Shown piece after piece: positions 52,721-64,000 of a stretch of DNA of 64,000 bases. This DNA comes from Hemileia vastatrix (lineage: Eukaryota > Basidiomycota > Pucciniomycetes > Pucciniales > Zaghouaniaceae). Location: the NCBI GenBank assembly GCA_030280995.1, contig JASXTE010000015.1, forward strand, positions 26,902,501-26,966,500, read 5' to 3'. Positions within the stretch are counted from its first letter, which is position 1. Each line of letters begins with the position of its first letter. The notes under the pieces are model-generated. The model did not search any database. It worked only from the letters and a program-made list of their open reading frames with translations, and was not told the DNA's origin. The translations under genes and the position numbers were made by a program.

Positions 52721-53425
52721 TTAAAGAAATAAAAATTTTGAAACATTACAAACATCATCATCTTCCAAAGTGGGTGATTCAAAAATCTCCACTGTAGCTG
52801 AATTTTCTGCCACTTCTTCCTGAACCTTTCCATCCATTAAATTTTCATTTTCAGGTTTCACCTCTTTAGAAACATGGTTTTCAAGATGCCCCAGAATAGC
52901 CTTCTTTAAAACACTTATAGCAGGAATCCTATTTTCTCCATTTAAAAGTGTCTTTATCAGCCCAGCCTTTAACAGAAATCCCTGAAACTCCTTTTTGACC
53001 TCCAGACCCATGGCACTCCAAAAAAAACTCTTGGCCTCCATTTAATGAGAGGACATACCATTATAATCCAGATAATGCATAACCTTTTCAAACTCCTCCA
53101 TAAACTTACCATACTGAGCCAGAGAAGTTACACTACCATCAATTTTCCATTTTGTAGCAATGCCATAAAGATCATCCATTGAAAACAAACTGGGCCACCT
53201 CATGATCATTTCCATCTTTAAATTTCCCAAATCCTGAATCCTATATCTCTCCACCCTAAGAACTTCCTTCACCACCTCTCTATCATAAATGAAGATGATC
53301 ACCTGCTTCACACTATCCAAAGAAGAAACCCCATACACATCAGAAGCAGCATCAAAGATCTCCAAAAATAACCTTGCCTCCTTTTCATAGCAAACTTTCC
53401 CTTTCCATGACTTGATCCTGACCAT
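52721..53425 (-). pseudogene. E4 gag, N-terminal half
   Basis: It starts at ATG 53425 (MVRIKSWKGK), matching VRIKTWDG of E1. FIYDREVVKEVL and WPSLFSMDDLYGIATKW align with E1 and E2. A single TAA (53042-53044) interrupts at H-x-MEAKSFFWSA, where E2 reads HENQAKDLFWTA. The C-terminal half with zinc knuckle is gone. Confidence 0.75.
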
Positions 53426-53644
53426 CTTAACTATTTTAAATTAAACCTCCCCAACTTTACACCACAGATAGCAAAAGTCCCACCAATAGCCTTCAGAGAC
53501 CTAGGAGGGGCCAAATCCAGCTAGAGAGAAGACCCACTAGACCAACCACAGAGAGATACAGCACCAAAAATTCAAAATCCACAAAGAGTCCACAAAAGAA
53601 GAGAGTCCAACAGTAAAAGGAATTCAAAAAGCTAGAAAATCCTT

Positions 53645-53662
53645 GCCCCACATTGGACGCCA
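53645..53662 (-). promoter_or_regulatory. E4 primer-binding site
   Basis: On the minus strand TGGCGTCCAATGTGGGGC starts four bases after the LTR. It is close to the E2 site and likely derives from the same tRNA-Lys-type primer. Confidence 0.6.
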
Positions 53663-53666
53663 GAAA

Positions 53667-54726
53667 TGTAGACAATCCCATAGTACTAGATATAGGCCTT
53701 GACAAAGGGAGTTGGAGTAAAACTAAAGAGAAAAACCCCTGTCCCTTTGAGAAATACCAGGTGAGATTTATTTGCTAAAGCAAACCAGAGACTATTACAG
53801 TACCTCTTACAACACACATCTTGGCTGCTTTACAAGTCAAGACAGTAGCCAATAGAAGACCAATGAGAACCAAAGTACCAGAAAACCTGAAATGCAAAGA
53901 AATCAACACCAGAAACCAAAGACACAGTGCACTTGTTTCAAAAACACAGAAAAAATACTTGATGTAGGTTGCAAAGCTACAACAGAAAATCAGTTTCCAA
54001 ATTTAAGTTAAATGAGGAACTAACCTTGCAACAAACACAGCCAATTTTGGCCAAAAAACAGTGAAAACTGAGTGAGAAACAATGATATAGTTACCAGATG
54101 GTTGTATGATAATTAAATTTGCCCCAAACTGTCTTCCTCAGTATTTACACACAGACCACCTACTAAAAATCCATGCACAGAAACTAATTTGGAGCTTTTG
54201 ACAGCCAAATTGAATAAAAGCACTCTAGAAAAGCTCCCCAGCCTTCTATAACCAAGGTGGGAAGATCTCCCTGAATCCAGAAAACCAACAAAAACCTCCA
54301 ATAAAGCCCAAAATACTTAGAAAATCCACCACAACTACTAAAACCCTTAAAACACAAAATTAAGCTATGAAAACATTGTGACATAAATATAGAGCCAAAT
54401 AAGCTCTACTTAATTATACTAAGCATATAAACCTAAGACTTAAGGTTAGCCGGTAAACCATGAAAAATAAAATTAAACAGCTATCTTTAAGAAATGAAAA
54501 ATGAATAAATGACCCCTCAAAACTTGGAATATGAAAAATATCATCAAGACATCAAAACTTGGGAAAAATTGGGGCTATCCAATGGTAGTAACTACATACA
54601 CATAGTCCCAATATTCACTGAATAAAACCAAAATAACCCCTAATTCTTTTACCAATGTCAATCAAGACATAAAAAAACAGTGCCAAAAAGACCAACAAAG
54701 GCTTCTGTCAATGTTAGAAGACCACA
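53667..54726 (-). mobile_element. E4 5' LTR
   Basis: 1060 bp. On the minus strand it starts TGTGGTCTTCTAACATTGAC and ends GGGATTGTCTACA. Confidence 0.85.
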
Positions 54727-54730
54727 ACAG
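54727..54730. repeat. Right target-site duplication of E4 (ACAG)
   Basis: Identical to 43011-43014. Confidence 0.8.
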
Positions 54731-55673
54731 TGATGAGATTTAGAATTAGTGTACTTTATAATGAAGGTAAGAGATAAACATTTAAGCTGTATTTAGAAAA
54801 TTTATTTAAATGATTGAATATTTATGTTTTATGAAGATTTTATTTTATCAAATTTAGTTGTTAAATTCAGATCCATTATTATGACACCTTTACAAGGGAA
54901 CCCTTTAAGTATAAATTTATAAAATTTTATATAAGTTAATAAAGTGTCATGAAAAGTGTTATATTATAGGGGTATTACAATTTTAAAGTGTTACTATTAT
55001 TTAATGATTGTTAATGTATGATGTTGTTTTTAATGATTAAGATGTGAGATAGATTGTTAGATAATCTTCTAATTTTGAGGCTACAGGCATTATATGCATA
55101 GTATGTCACATACTTCCTTTTTCGCAGCCAGAGAATCCCAGAGCTTGTCCAGTGATCTCCAGAGTTCATATAGAACATTCCAGAGCTCATAGGGACTTCT
55201 GGACTTAATTAGAACCTTAAAATACTAATGAAAAATATAGAAACATTACAGATGATAGAAATATTTCTCTTGTATAATCCAAGCAAATTTTTGTAGTCTG
55301 TGCAGCCCTATTCATCTTATAAACAATCACCAAAGTTATGTAAATCATGTTAAATTAAAAATAATCAAAAATATTTTATCAAATTAGTAAAAATAGAAGA
55401 AAAATAGTAGAAAGTTCATAAAAATTCCCATATGCCCTTGAGACTCCTGACTTTAATTTCAATAAAATTTTAGACCTATACTTGCACTCTCTGATGGCTA
55501 ATTAATTGTTTAATCTTGACTTGTAAAATAGCCCTTTTTAACCCTTTTATATACTCATTTTCTTAAATATAAACCATTATAAAAATAGATTGGCTTTTTC
55601 AATCTCAATAATCATCTCCAATAAATCTTCTTTCAATAAACCTTAGTTCCATACTAAACTTTATGCTGCCAAA
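54731..55673 (-). mobile_element. S1: old E2-type LTR, right part
   Basis: It matches the E2 LTR in order: AGGGGTATTACAA, GGACTTCTGGACTTAATTAG, AACCTTAAAA, TGCAGCCCTA and the end CATACTAAACTTTATGCTGC. CpG sites of the E2 minisatellite are replaced here, consistent with long-term deamination. Confidence 0.75.
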
Positions 55674-58177
55674 ATTTATAATTTATTCAAATTCAATCAT
55701 AAATTTTAGATAAATATTTAACATGAAAAAATTGATATATATATTAAAAGATTTACTTTATTTCATGTTCTATGATTACTTTACATGCAATAATAATTAA
55801 TTATAATAAAAAAATTGAATAAAATAAGTATTTTATCTTCCTCAATATCTGTTCTATAATATATTAAATAAGATAAAAAACATTTTGAGTGCTTTTTTTA
55901 CTAAATTTTTTTCATTTCAATGACCATATAAGTTTTCCAAAAATGATATATCTTAATTTTTTTGTAACTTAAATTGAACTCACAATAAGATCCTGTTTCA
56001 AAATTTAGTTCAAGCTAAGTTAAAATGTGAAAAAATTTATAATTTCTAAACCGTTTTATCAAATATTTTTTAATGTAATCATAAGTATATTCTTATATTA
56101 AAATGATTTATATTAAATACTTTAAATTTCAGGAAATAAATACAAATGATAAGTTAATTTTGAGAAATTTTTTCTCAAAAATATTTGGATGATGATTTTC
56201 TAATATTATCAAATTGTTCTTTTTTCTCCATCAAAGATTAAGAAGAAAACTAAAAATTATTTTAATACAACTATAACATATGAAATAGGTATCTGATCTT
56301 TTTTTTAGATTCATACTAATTTAAAAAAATAATTTGTTTGTTTTTAGTACAAATTATCTGGATTCTTCACAGCCTCACATTATTCTTTTGATTTTCATGT
56401 GTAAATTAAGGGAAATCGCATGGGATAAAATTGGTATCTTTTTATAAATTAAATAAATAAATTTCAAATAAATATATATTTTTGGAAAACTCTAAGCTTA
56501 ACCTTAAGTTTATGTTTGAAATGTTTACTGATGAGTTGAGATATTCTCTGTTAAAATTCAATTTTTTTTAATATATTCCTTCTAGTATTTCTTATTTATA
56601 AATCCAATTACATGAAGATTAATAAAATATTATGTCTACATATAATATCAAAGGGATTTTAAATTAAAGAATTTTAAATTTAATAGCAGAATCATATAAT
56701 TTTTACCTATCAGTGTGTAAATTGTTTTTCTAATAAATGATTAATAAATTTTTAGCTCATATATTTTATTTAGGAAGTATATGTAAGTGTTCAGTTGTAA
56801 ATTAATCCTGTCAAAACCATTTTTCCAAAGACTAAAAAAATAAACTTGCAACTTTTTACTTAACTTATTCATTGACAACATAGAATTGAAATATTCTCTC
56901 TATTAATATAAAATATGCATCATTATTTATTTTAATTAAAATATAATCCCTTAAAAACTAGCTTTTTTATATGGGTATAACTCAAAATACCTATTGTGTC
57001 TTTTTTACAAAATAATTTTCATATGGTAGTTATTCAATGAGAAACTAATATAATAAGAAAAATTACCACTTCTACCTATTGTTTTCAGTTCATGCACATT
57101 ATTATACTCTGAAATTTGACCTGAACCACATTTATTGACATTAGAACACTTTTGAGAATCTATGGTGCTTATTCCCATGTGTACATATTAACTATCCAAC
57201 CATATAGCATGGAAGCACACTTAAGCATTAATATTAAATTTAAAGAATTTTATGCTTTTTTGTTGTTTTTTATCTTTAAAATTTTACTTCTAGTTTGAAC
57301 TTCAGTTTTTTATATAGAAAATTCATTGATTAGTGATTAATTATTTCAGCTCATGAGATCAATCACCAACTAACAATATTTTCACAGAATTTCAATGAAC
57401 TAAATCATGAAATATTCTGGAATCTCATACATTTATTATATAAAATAAATGCTGATTACAAAACTACTTAGTATTTGAGGAATAAACAGAACAAATAAAA
57501 GTTCAAAAATGAATTTTCTTTTGATTTTAATCATTGAATTGCATTTAAAAACTTTAAAAGCTCAAAAAAAATCTACTATTATAAGGGATATAATTTTTTA
57601 CAGACATGTAATCAAATGGTTTCTCAAATATTAGTGTTGAGTATAAGGAATTTACATAAGTACTTCATTGAGCCAGAGATTGAGAAAACACATTGATAAT
57701 TGTTTTTGTTTAGCTATATGTGTTTCAACTGAATTCTAGTAGTAAAAATATAAGAAATTTGATGGTTCAATATTTTTTTGGATAACTAAACTGAATTTAA
57801 AATAATTATATTGAATGAAAAAAATATAAAAATACCTGAAATAAAGAATCAGGTCATATTGGTTAAAATTAAAAATCAAAGCTTCAAATTCTGGATTAAA
57901 AGGAGTTTTCAACAAAAAGAGGCAAATATATAATTTTATATATTTTTTCCCTAAAAATTAATTAACTCATTAGAAAGCTTAGAAGTAATAGTTTTGAAAT
58001 AATTACTGTGATTTTCAGTCTTTTTACTGATAAAGTGAGATTCAAAATTAGCCTAAAATTGTGGTTTATTAAAAAATACTGTGGATTTATCAGATTCTTA
58101 AGCTCTTCAAATTTGTATTTCTATTAATTTTTCCTTAAACTCTCAAAATTATTTCAGCACAGTATCATTAATCCTTG
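55674..58177. other. AT-rich region without recognisable features
   Basis: I find no frame with protein-like composition, no LTR motif, no hairpin repeat and no MITE end. CpG is nearly absent. It may be very old repeat sequence. Confidence 0.5.
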
Positions 58178-58311
58178 GTTAAGAGCTCAATATGAGTTCA
58201 AAGTAAAGTTCTGTATCAGTTCATTATAAGTTTAGTGTGAGTTGCATATAAGTTCCATCTAAGTTCAAATTTAGGACTTGCTAGAAAGTCCCCACCAAGT
58301 ATTGTGTGGTG
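58178..58311. mobile_element. Right end of a third copy of the CACTA-ended MITE
   Basis: It contains degenerate GAGTTC units, then AGGACTTGCTAGAAAGTCCC and ATTGTGTGGTG, matching the right end at 9930-10031. The left half is not recognisable. Confidence 0.6.
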
Positions 58312-58655
58312 ATATCTCTGCAACCACTGAATCAAATTCAAATGTGTTTGTAATAAATGGAATATAGGCTTCAGAAGAATCCTCAACTAAAAGATTATTA
58401 GATTTGAATAAATGTAACCCTGATTCTGACTCTTCTTTTTAAAATTGCACAAAAAATTGAAAAGTAATGATGAAAGTTCCAAAAAGAAGGAGATAAAAGC
58501 CTAGGGAATTATCAGATAAGAATTTTAGAAGCCTTATTCTCCAATTATGTAATATAAAAATATAAATTAAATTAAGTGAAATTTGGAAAAAAAGGCCCAA
58601 GATCAAGGGTCAATATCTTAGCAACCACTAAACCAAATTTAAAACCATTTTAGAA
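58312..58655. other. Repeat-like spacer related to 16.2 kb
   Basis: 58500-58610 resembles 16180-16296. The sequence GCAACCACTGAATCAAATTC (58321) recurs diverged as GCAACCACTAAACCAAATTT (58621), a direct repeat about 300 bp apart. No gene. Confidence 0.4.
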
Positions 58656-58690
58656 AGACTCTTACAGTTGCCTTTCTGTAAGCAGAATCT
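58656..58690 (-). mobile_element. Fragment of an E2-type LTR end
   Basis: GACTCTTACAGTTGCCTTTC and CTGTAAGCAGAATCT match the end of the E2 LTR, including the hairpin (58661-58682). The match stops where the E5 LTR begins, so E5 may have inserted into this LTR. Confidence 0.5.
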
Positions 58691-60276
58691 AAGATTTTTA
58701 TTTTTTTAAATAAAATATAATTAAAATTTGAAAAAATATGTTAAATATTCAATAATAAGTATAACTAGAACTTTATAAGGGTGAATAATTATCTTACCAA
58801 GATTTAACCAAATAACAATTTAATTGGGTGTTAAATTGGTAACAAAATACAAAGTGATATTGGGTCTATATTGGGTACAGTTACTACTTTAAATACCTGA
58901 TTTTTATTCTAAAAAATTAGTAAAATTATTATAAGGGTTCTTTTCAGTAATCACTGAGTTATTATGACCCACTAATGTGCTTCAGATATAAATATTGGAT
59001 TTTTATGAGCTCTACTAGTGTAAAAATCAGGTCCTAAGGCTTATACTAAATAATAAGTAATAATTAAGGAAAGACGCCCAATCGTCAGTGTATGTTAGTG
59101 TCAGTGTATCTAGTATATAAGTATAGTTTGATAGTATTTATTAATTCTCCTACTAATTATTTATAAATGATTTAATAATTAAACCTTAAGGGAAGACTAA
59201 TAAAAAATTTATACACAAATAAAACTCACAATACTTAGATTTAAATGCGTGCTAGTGGTGGAAAATAGATAAATAGAATCTAGTTATAGCTTATATAATG
59301 ATAATGTCAATTTATAAAGGCTTCATAATATATTTATAAATGATAATAATTGTTTTTAAGTGTTTAATTGAATTTTATTAAGTAAGTGATGTCTAATAAA
59401 CCATAAAAATCCTTACTTACTTATACCAAAATCCACTGGAGTGCACGGACCTTCAATCCAGATGATGTCACTTCTATCCCTAGAAATTACAGAACTGTGA
59501 GGGCCCATCAACTTCCCATGGATTTCACTTCAATAAGATTCAACACCCAGACCTCCAGTAAGGACCCTCCATCACAATTAATGATAACACAGACCCATAC
59601 CATAAATAGAAAATCCAGATAAAAGCGGATACCATACAGAAATAGGTAAAATAACTAATCCAAAAGGAATAAAATGAAACCCAAAGCATATAAAGGAAAA
59701 AAATGAAATTTCTAAGCCCCTAATTACATCCCCAAGCATCCATATTAACCCAGAAATGACCTCCCAAACCATTAATCAGTGAATATCCATCCAAGGAAAC
59801 AGATTAAGTTGTCCAAACTGAGTACATACGCCTGAAATAGATGTATATGCTTCTGTAGGCGTTGTGAGTCCACTGGATACTTACATATGACCTAAAATAA
59901 GCTGAAAAATAATGTTTATAAGCTATTAAGAGGTTAAAACCCATTTATAGACCTAAATAAACATAATATAACTACATATTTCACTGAATATGAGGTTTAT
60001 GTATATATATAAGCTTATGTGTGTCTATAATTACTTAATATCACTTAGGATAAGTATATTATGACTCCATATAAATCTTAATAAGTATTATTAGGCTATA
60101 GATAAGTTATTTAAACTATTATAAGTCATATAATAGTATAATAATTATATATATATGTATTATAATCATATATATAAGTATTTTAACCTTATTTTTAAGT
60201 TATCATCTTAATTTAATTAAGGTTATCTTATTTTAAACACAAGAATTAATCAGTCCTGGAGATACCTAGGCTGACA
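58690..60276 (-). mobile_element. E5 3' LTR
   Basis: On the minus strand it starts TGTCAGCCTAGGTATCTCC directly after GGGTGAGGGAG. The inner end is placed where it stops matching the two 5' LTR copies, so that edge is uncertain by some tens of bases. Internal AT-rich blocks are shared with 14195-15774 and 63540-64000. Confidence 0.72.
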
Positions 60277-60287
60277 CTCCCTCACCC
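60277..60287 (-). promoter_or_regulatory. E5 polypurine tract
   Basis: GGGTGAGGGAG on the minus strand adjoins the LTR start TGTCAG. Confidence 0.6.
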
Positions 60288-60322
60288 AAAAAAAACAATA
60301 AAAAAATGTTAAGACATTTTAA

Positions 60323-61140
60323 TTAATAAGGAAGGAGTGAATAGAAAAATAATTTTAAAATTTCTATGATACATATACTGAATTTTACAGTATTATTTGG
60401 ATTTAAATTTTTTAAGAGATTTTTAAGATCAGATATTTCATTTTCTGGAATCCACTGGTCATATTCACTTGATTTATTTCTAAATCTTAATAGATACTCA
60501 ACTCCCTTTTCTTTAGTAAGGTGTCTCTTTTTAAGTATCTTTTCAATTTCTGCCTTTTCAACTATTTCTTCAGGTTGCTGTCTATGCCTTCCTGATCTTC
60601 TTTTAAATAGAGCAGTATCATTAGAATGGTATAGTTTTATAAGAGAAATAGGAAATACTGGATGTTTTCTATCATATGGTGCATATAGAATAACCTCAAC
60701 GGCATTGTTAACAACAATCTTTTTAACTACAAATGGTCCAATGAATGGATACTTCAATTTAACATTACCGTTTAAATTGAAATGTAGTGTAGAAATAAGG
60801 AATTCATCACCCTCTTTTAACATTTGTTCTTTATGGGCTTTATCCCATCTTTTCTTCTCATACTCAAACGCCTTATTTATACATTCTTGAGCATGTTTTC
60901 TGCATAATTCTTGCATCTGAAGAAAAGAATTATTACCTGGATGAATATTCAATCTAGGTAATTTATAAAGAGTTTTAGCAGGGGTATTAGGTACATAACC
61001 CAACCATAACTCAAATGGCTTTTTGCCAGTGACATAATGTACTGTACTATTGTATGCAAATTCTAAACCTGGGATAAGGGTTACCCAATCATGTGTGAAT
61101 TTGTCATTGTCTTTAACGTCAAGACCTAAATCACAACATC
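60323..61140 (-). pseudogene. E5 integrase C-terminus and chromodomain
   Basis: It opens within the integrase core (GLEFAYNSTVHYVTGKKPFE), continues through the GPFVVKKI beta-rich domain (LKYPFIGPF, HPVFPISLIKLYH), and ends in a chromodomain: VEKAEIEKILKKR, GVEYLLRFRNKSSEYDQWIP and ENEISDLKNLLKNL. Chromodomains in this position help target integration to chromatin marks in chromoviruses. The Trp-Lys-Gly-Tyr core is changed to Phe-Arg-Asn-Lys. The catalytic D-D-E residues are absent because of the deletion. Confidence 0.8.
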
Positions 61141-61159
61141 TTGTTCTATATCCTTAATG

Positions 61160-63435
61160 AGTTCAACATCCTCAAAATTCATTAAAGATTCATTTGAGTC
61201 CATACTTAATATTTGATTATCAAAGATGGACAAATCATCTTCCAAAATACAGACTTCATTTTATTCACCATATGAGATATTACTGTAATAATCACTTGAA
61301 TCATTAATCTTTCCTGTGTCATTTTCATATTCATGTTGATTTTCAACAATATTTGTGTTTTTCTCACATTTGTGAACTTTAACCCAAGGTTTGTTGCACT
61401 TATAACAAGTATTAGTTTCATACTTTTTAGGTACTACAGGTGCAGTAGGTTTTTTCTGCTTCTCCTGAAGTGTTTTTGAATTCTGATTTCTAAAAGGTTC
61501 AATATTTTTTAATAAGTGGAATACCTTGCTTCATACTTCTGATTTAACAATATTTCATTACAAATATTAATAAAGTCAGAATATTCAGTAACATTTATTG
61601 TTCTAGTTACAACAATAACTCTGACTGATATAGGTAATTTATATATTATCTTATAGTTCCATAAGTTAAAATCCATGTTAGGCTTAATAGCTTCTAATAT
61701 TTTATTTAAATTCATTAAAAATACCATAGGTTTGTCACCATTCAACATATTGTACCTAGTTTTCTCATAAAGTCTCTGCTGAGTGAGCCTGAATTTAGAA
61801 CCTCCAAATTGTTTTTCAATTAGTTGTTTCCATTCAGCCCAAAATTAATCTTTACCCTCACTAAAAACAGCTTCAAACCATAATAAATCAACATCCTTAA
61901 ATAAAGAAATTAATTTGTATGTTATTTCTTCATCTGGTAACTTATATGAGAATTTCAAGTTGTCAATTCTTTGAATAAAATGTTGCCAATTTGAGCTGGC
62001 TTCCCCATCATAAGTTGGGTACTGATCTATCTTAGACCAGTTCTTCTGATTGGATTTAATTTCACTAATCTTAGGTAAATTCAATAACTCATTTACTCTT
62101 GATAAATGGTCTTGTATTTCCTCCTGTACTGATTTGTGACTTACGTTTTCAGATTTGACACTACCACCAGATGGTTTTAGTTGTGGTGGTATAGGCAAGG
62201 AATGAGATTCACTTTTTCCAATGAAAGGATTATTGTTATATTGAGTATACTTATGATTATCCTGGCTCATTAGTAGATTGGAAGTTTCAATCTCAATTTT
62301 AGTCAATCTTTGTAGCAGCTCAGAGACACTTTGATTTTTTGGGGAAAAAGATAACTTAGTTCTTGATTCAATTTTCAATAAGTGTGCTTCATAAAACTTT
62401 TCTAACTCACAGAATTTTTTTGAAAGTTCACTATATTTATTATTCAATGAATCATACTTAAGAGTTAGAGACAGATTTTCACTCTCTAATTCTGTATTTT
62501 GTGTTGCCAGTTGAGAAATTTTCAATGTTAAGAATAAAATTGTATCATTTGTGAGCTTAACTGTCTGCTTCTCACAATCAGTCATTCTATTCCACAATGC
62601 TGAAATAATTCTATGGACAGTTGGATTGTTGTTAAAATAATCCATGTCTTCCTTCTCAATTCTCTCACTATCTTTTGAACTTCTCATCTCACTAATAAGT
62701 GGTGGCAACTGAGTATTAACTGTATTATTATTATGAATATTACTGTTGTTATTGACAAAAGACAAGTCAGGTGTATCTACATCAAAACCTAATTTTCTTA
62801 AGTCCTCCTCAATTCTCTGTACAGATTTGACATCAATAATATTACCTATATTGTAATTTTCATTATTGTGTTCAATCTGAGAGGGTAATATACTTACGAC
62901 AGGATTTTTTCAAGTCCTTATTTTTGGTGCTTTTGCTTTCCTTTGTAGGGGTGAGCTGAGGAAGTCTGATGAGGAGGAGGATCCCTGTTGCAGCTGTGAC
63001 TGGACCATTGTTGATGGAACCAATCCCACTTCCATTTTTCTACCAGGATTTTTTCCTGGGAGTGATGTGAACCATCTGTGGTAGGGGGTTGCTGACTTGT
63101 CTGGCCTCCCTTTAGCTCTGCCAAGTTTTGATTCATCTGTTGGAATCCTACCTTGAAATTGTTCTGCAATTGCTCTACCTCCTTCAGCATGAGAGACTTT
63201 GATTCCTCCAACTTCAGGACCTGTTTTACAAGATTGGAAAGTTGATCCTTCGAGGAGGAGAAGTCTTTTTTATTGAAATCTTTTTAAGAGGGCGTCTTTT
63301 TCCTTTATACTCATTTTCTCTGGCTGGGAGTATGATTTACCCTTCATGGTTATGTCCTGGAGCAATGTTTTTATTAGCTTTAGACCTGGTATTATAAGCA
63401 GCCTTTTCACTTACATTGTCCCGGGGAGAACTCAT
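61160..63435 (-). pseudogene. E5 gag
   Basis: ATG at 63435 opens with MSSPRDNVSEKAAYNTRSKA. Downstream pieces in order: LMLKEVEQLQNNFKVGFQQM, NIIDVKSVQRIEEDLRKLG, a coiled-coil-like stretch (LTLKISQLATQNTELESENL), then the capsid-like WAEWKQLIEKQFGGSKFRL region. A Cys/His cluster CYKCNKPWVKVHKC precedes an acidic tail. Several stops and frameshifts break it. It is the only large retained part of the element apart from the integrase tail. Confidence 0.72.
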
Positions 63436-64000
63436 ATTGATATTAATAACAATATTTTACGTCTACAAAAGAGAAAACCTATATTGTAATTAGTAGACAA
63501 TAATTATTAGCAATACAATTACTAATAAAAGCTCTGGAGCTTCCCTGAATTTATATCTTTATTTATTTTAATAAAATATAAGAAAAATTTGAAAAAATCT
63601 GTTAAAAATAAAATAATAAGTTTAACTAGACCTTTATAAGGGTGAATAAATAGCTTACCAAGCTTTAACCAAATACCAATTTAATTGGGTGTTATATTGG
63701 TGACCAAATACCAAGTGAAATTTGGTTTATATTGGGAGCAGTTACTACTGTAAATACCTAATTTTTATTATAAAAAATTAGTAAAATTATTATAAGGGTT
63801 CTTTTGCGCAATCAATAAGTTATGATGACCCACTAATGTGCAGAAGACCCAAATATATGGTTTTTTTGAGCTATACTAAAGTAAAAATCAGGTCCCAAGG
63901 ATTATACTCAATAATCTATAATAATCAAGGAAAGACCCCCAATTGTCAGTGTATCTACTATATAAGTATGATTTAATAGTATTTATTAATGGTACTACTA
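63436..64000 (-). mobile_element. E5 gag leader and beginning of the 5' LTR
   Basis: 63436-63540 is the leader, matching 14092-14195 of E5'. From about 63540 the sequence matches the LTR (AATTGGGTGTTATATTGGTG, ATTATAAGGGTTCTTTT). I could not place the primer-binding site with confidence. Confidence 0.6.

Larger units (their letters stand above)
43015..54726 (-). mobile_element. E4: internally deleted gypsy element of the E1 family, holding a copia element
   Basis: LTRs at 43015-44075 and 53667-54726, with perfect 4-bp duplications ACAG at 43011-43014 and 54727-54730. Minus-strand order: LTR, primer-binding site, gag, short linker, pieces of the RNase H-integrase tether, long 3' tail, antisense remnant, polypurine tract, LTR. 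RT, most of RNase H, integrase and the protease core are missing. The copia element is inserted near the 3' end. CpG is scarce, which suggests an old, methylated copy. Confidence 0.85.
58690..64000 (-). mobile_element. E5: chromodomain-type gypsy derivative, cut by the window edge
   Basis: 3' LTR 58690-60276, polypurine tract, integrase C-terminus with chromodomain, deletion, gag, leader, start of the 5' LTR. Protease, RT, RNase H and most of integrase are missing: gag runs almost directly into the end of the integrase core near 61.15 kb. It belongs to a lineage distinct from E0-E4. Confidence 0.8.

Noticed and set aside
42852..55673. Target duplication for the old LTR S1
   Set aside because: Flanks GAGA and ATTT do not match; the ends are too decayed to place exactly.
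62870..62910. Intron donor GTAAGT in the E5 gag
   Set aside because: The frame stays open through the site in the E5' copy, and no acceptor improves the frame, so it is not treated as an intron.
1..64000. tRNA, rRNA or CRISPR features
   Set aside because: No cloverleaf with matching arms, no rRNA core sequence and no regularly spaced identical repeats with unique spacers were found; the only tRNA-like matches are primer-binding sites.

Overview
The window is a repeat-packed stretch of a fungal, almost certainly basidiomycete, genome. I see no ordinary host gene, rRNA, tRNA or CRISPR array; nearly every coding trace belongs to LTR retrotransposons. The basidiomycete assignment rests on the Ty3/gypsy reverse transcriptases, whose catalytic block reads (F/Y)IDDGGIKGP followed by ENPGIRKF, a form typical of Agaricomycotina-type gypsy elements, and on short GT-AG introns of 53-69 nt. 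Names used below (E0-E5, S0, S1) are local labels.

Layout, left to right. E0 (1-2941, + strand) is the 3' tail and 3' LTR of a gypsy element that enters from the left edge. It abuts E1 (2942-13084, - strand), a decayed gypsy element with gag, protease, RT, RNase H and integrase; its protease is split by a 261-bp CACTA-ended MITE. E1 sits inside the gag of E5' (13085-15774, - strand), a chromovirus copy. E3 (16535-38975, + strand) is a gypsy element with both LTRs. Its gag-protease frame is split by E2 (19507-30001, - strand), a second gypsy element with both LTRs and a 4-bp target duplication; removing E2 restores the E3 frame exactly. After a solo LTR (S0, 39916-41009) in AT-rich DNA comes a three-level nest: an old E2-type LTR (S1) holds E4 (43015-54726, - strand, internally deleted), which holds a Ty1/copia element (44767-49934, + strand). 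AT-rich DNA without genes follows, then E5 (58690 to beyond 64000, - strand), a chromodomain-family element that has lost protease, RT, RNase H and most of integrase.

The most interesting content is at the 3' ends of the gypsy elements. Between integrase and 3' LTR, E3 carries two intron-containing genes on the opposite strand (complement 35182-35981 and 36486-37509). Each has its own TATA-like box and encodes a six-cysteine, Zn2Cys6-like cluster with the same unusual 14-residue spacer; one has lost a single cysteine. E1 has a spliced but broken antisense gene in the corresponding place (2942-4033), and E4 may have a remnant (44459-44742). Introns in antisense genes are not removed from the sense genomic RNA, so such genes can survive retrotransposition with their introns.

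The elements also share structured repeats: a short hairpin followed by TAAACT, scattered through linkers and 3' regions with matched stem changes; a 9-10 bp stem (GGGGTAACTG/CAGTTACCCC) in the 3' UTRs, also with matched changes; and a hairpin at the end of U5. Protease and pol are in -1 register with slippery TTTTTTA or TTTTTTG heptamers just before the protease stop in E1 and E2. Most reading frames are broken, often by changes that read as CGA to TGA, as expected in a silenced, cytosine-methylated repeat region.
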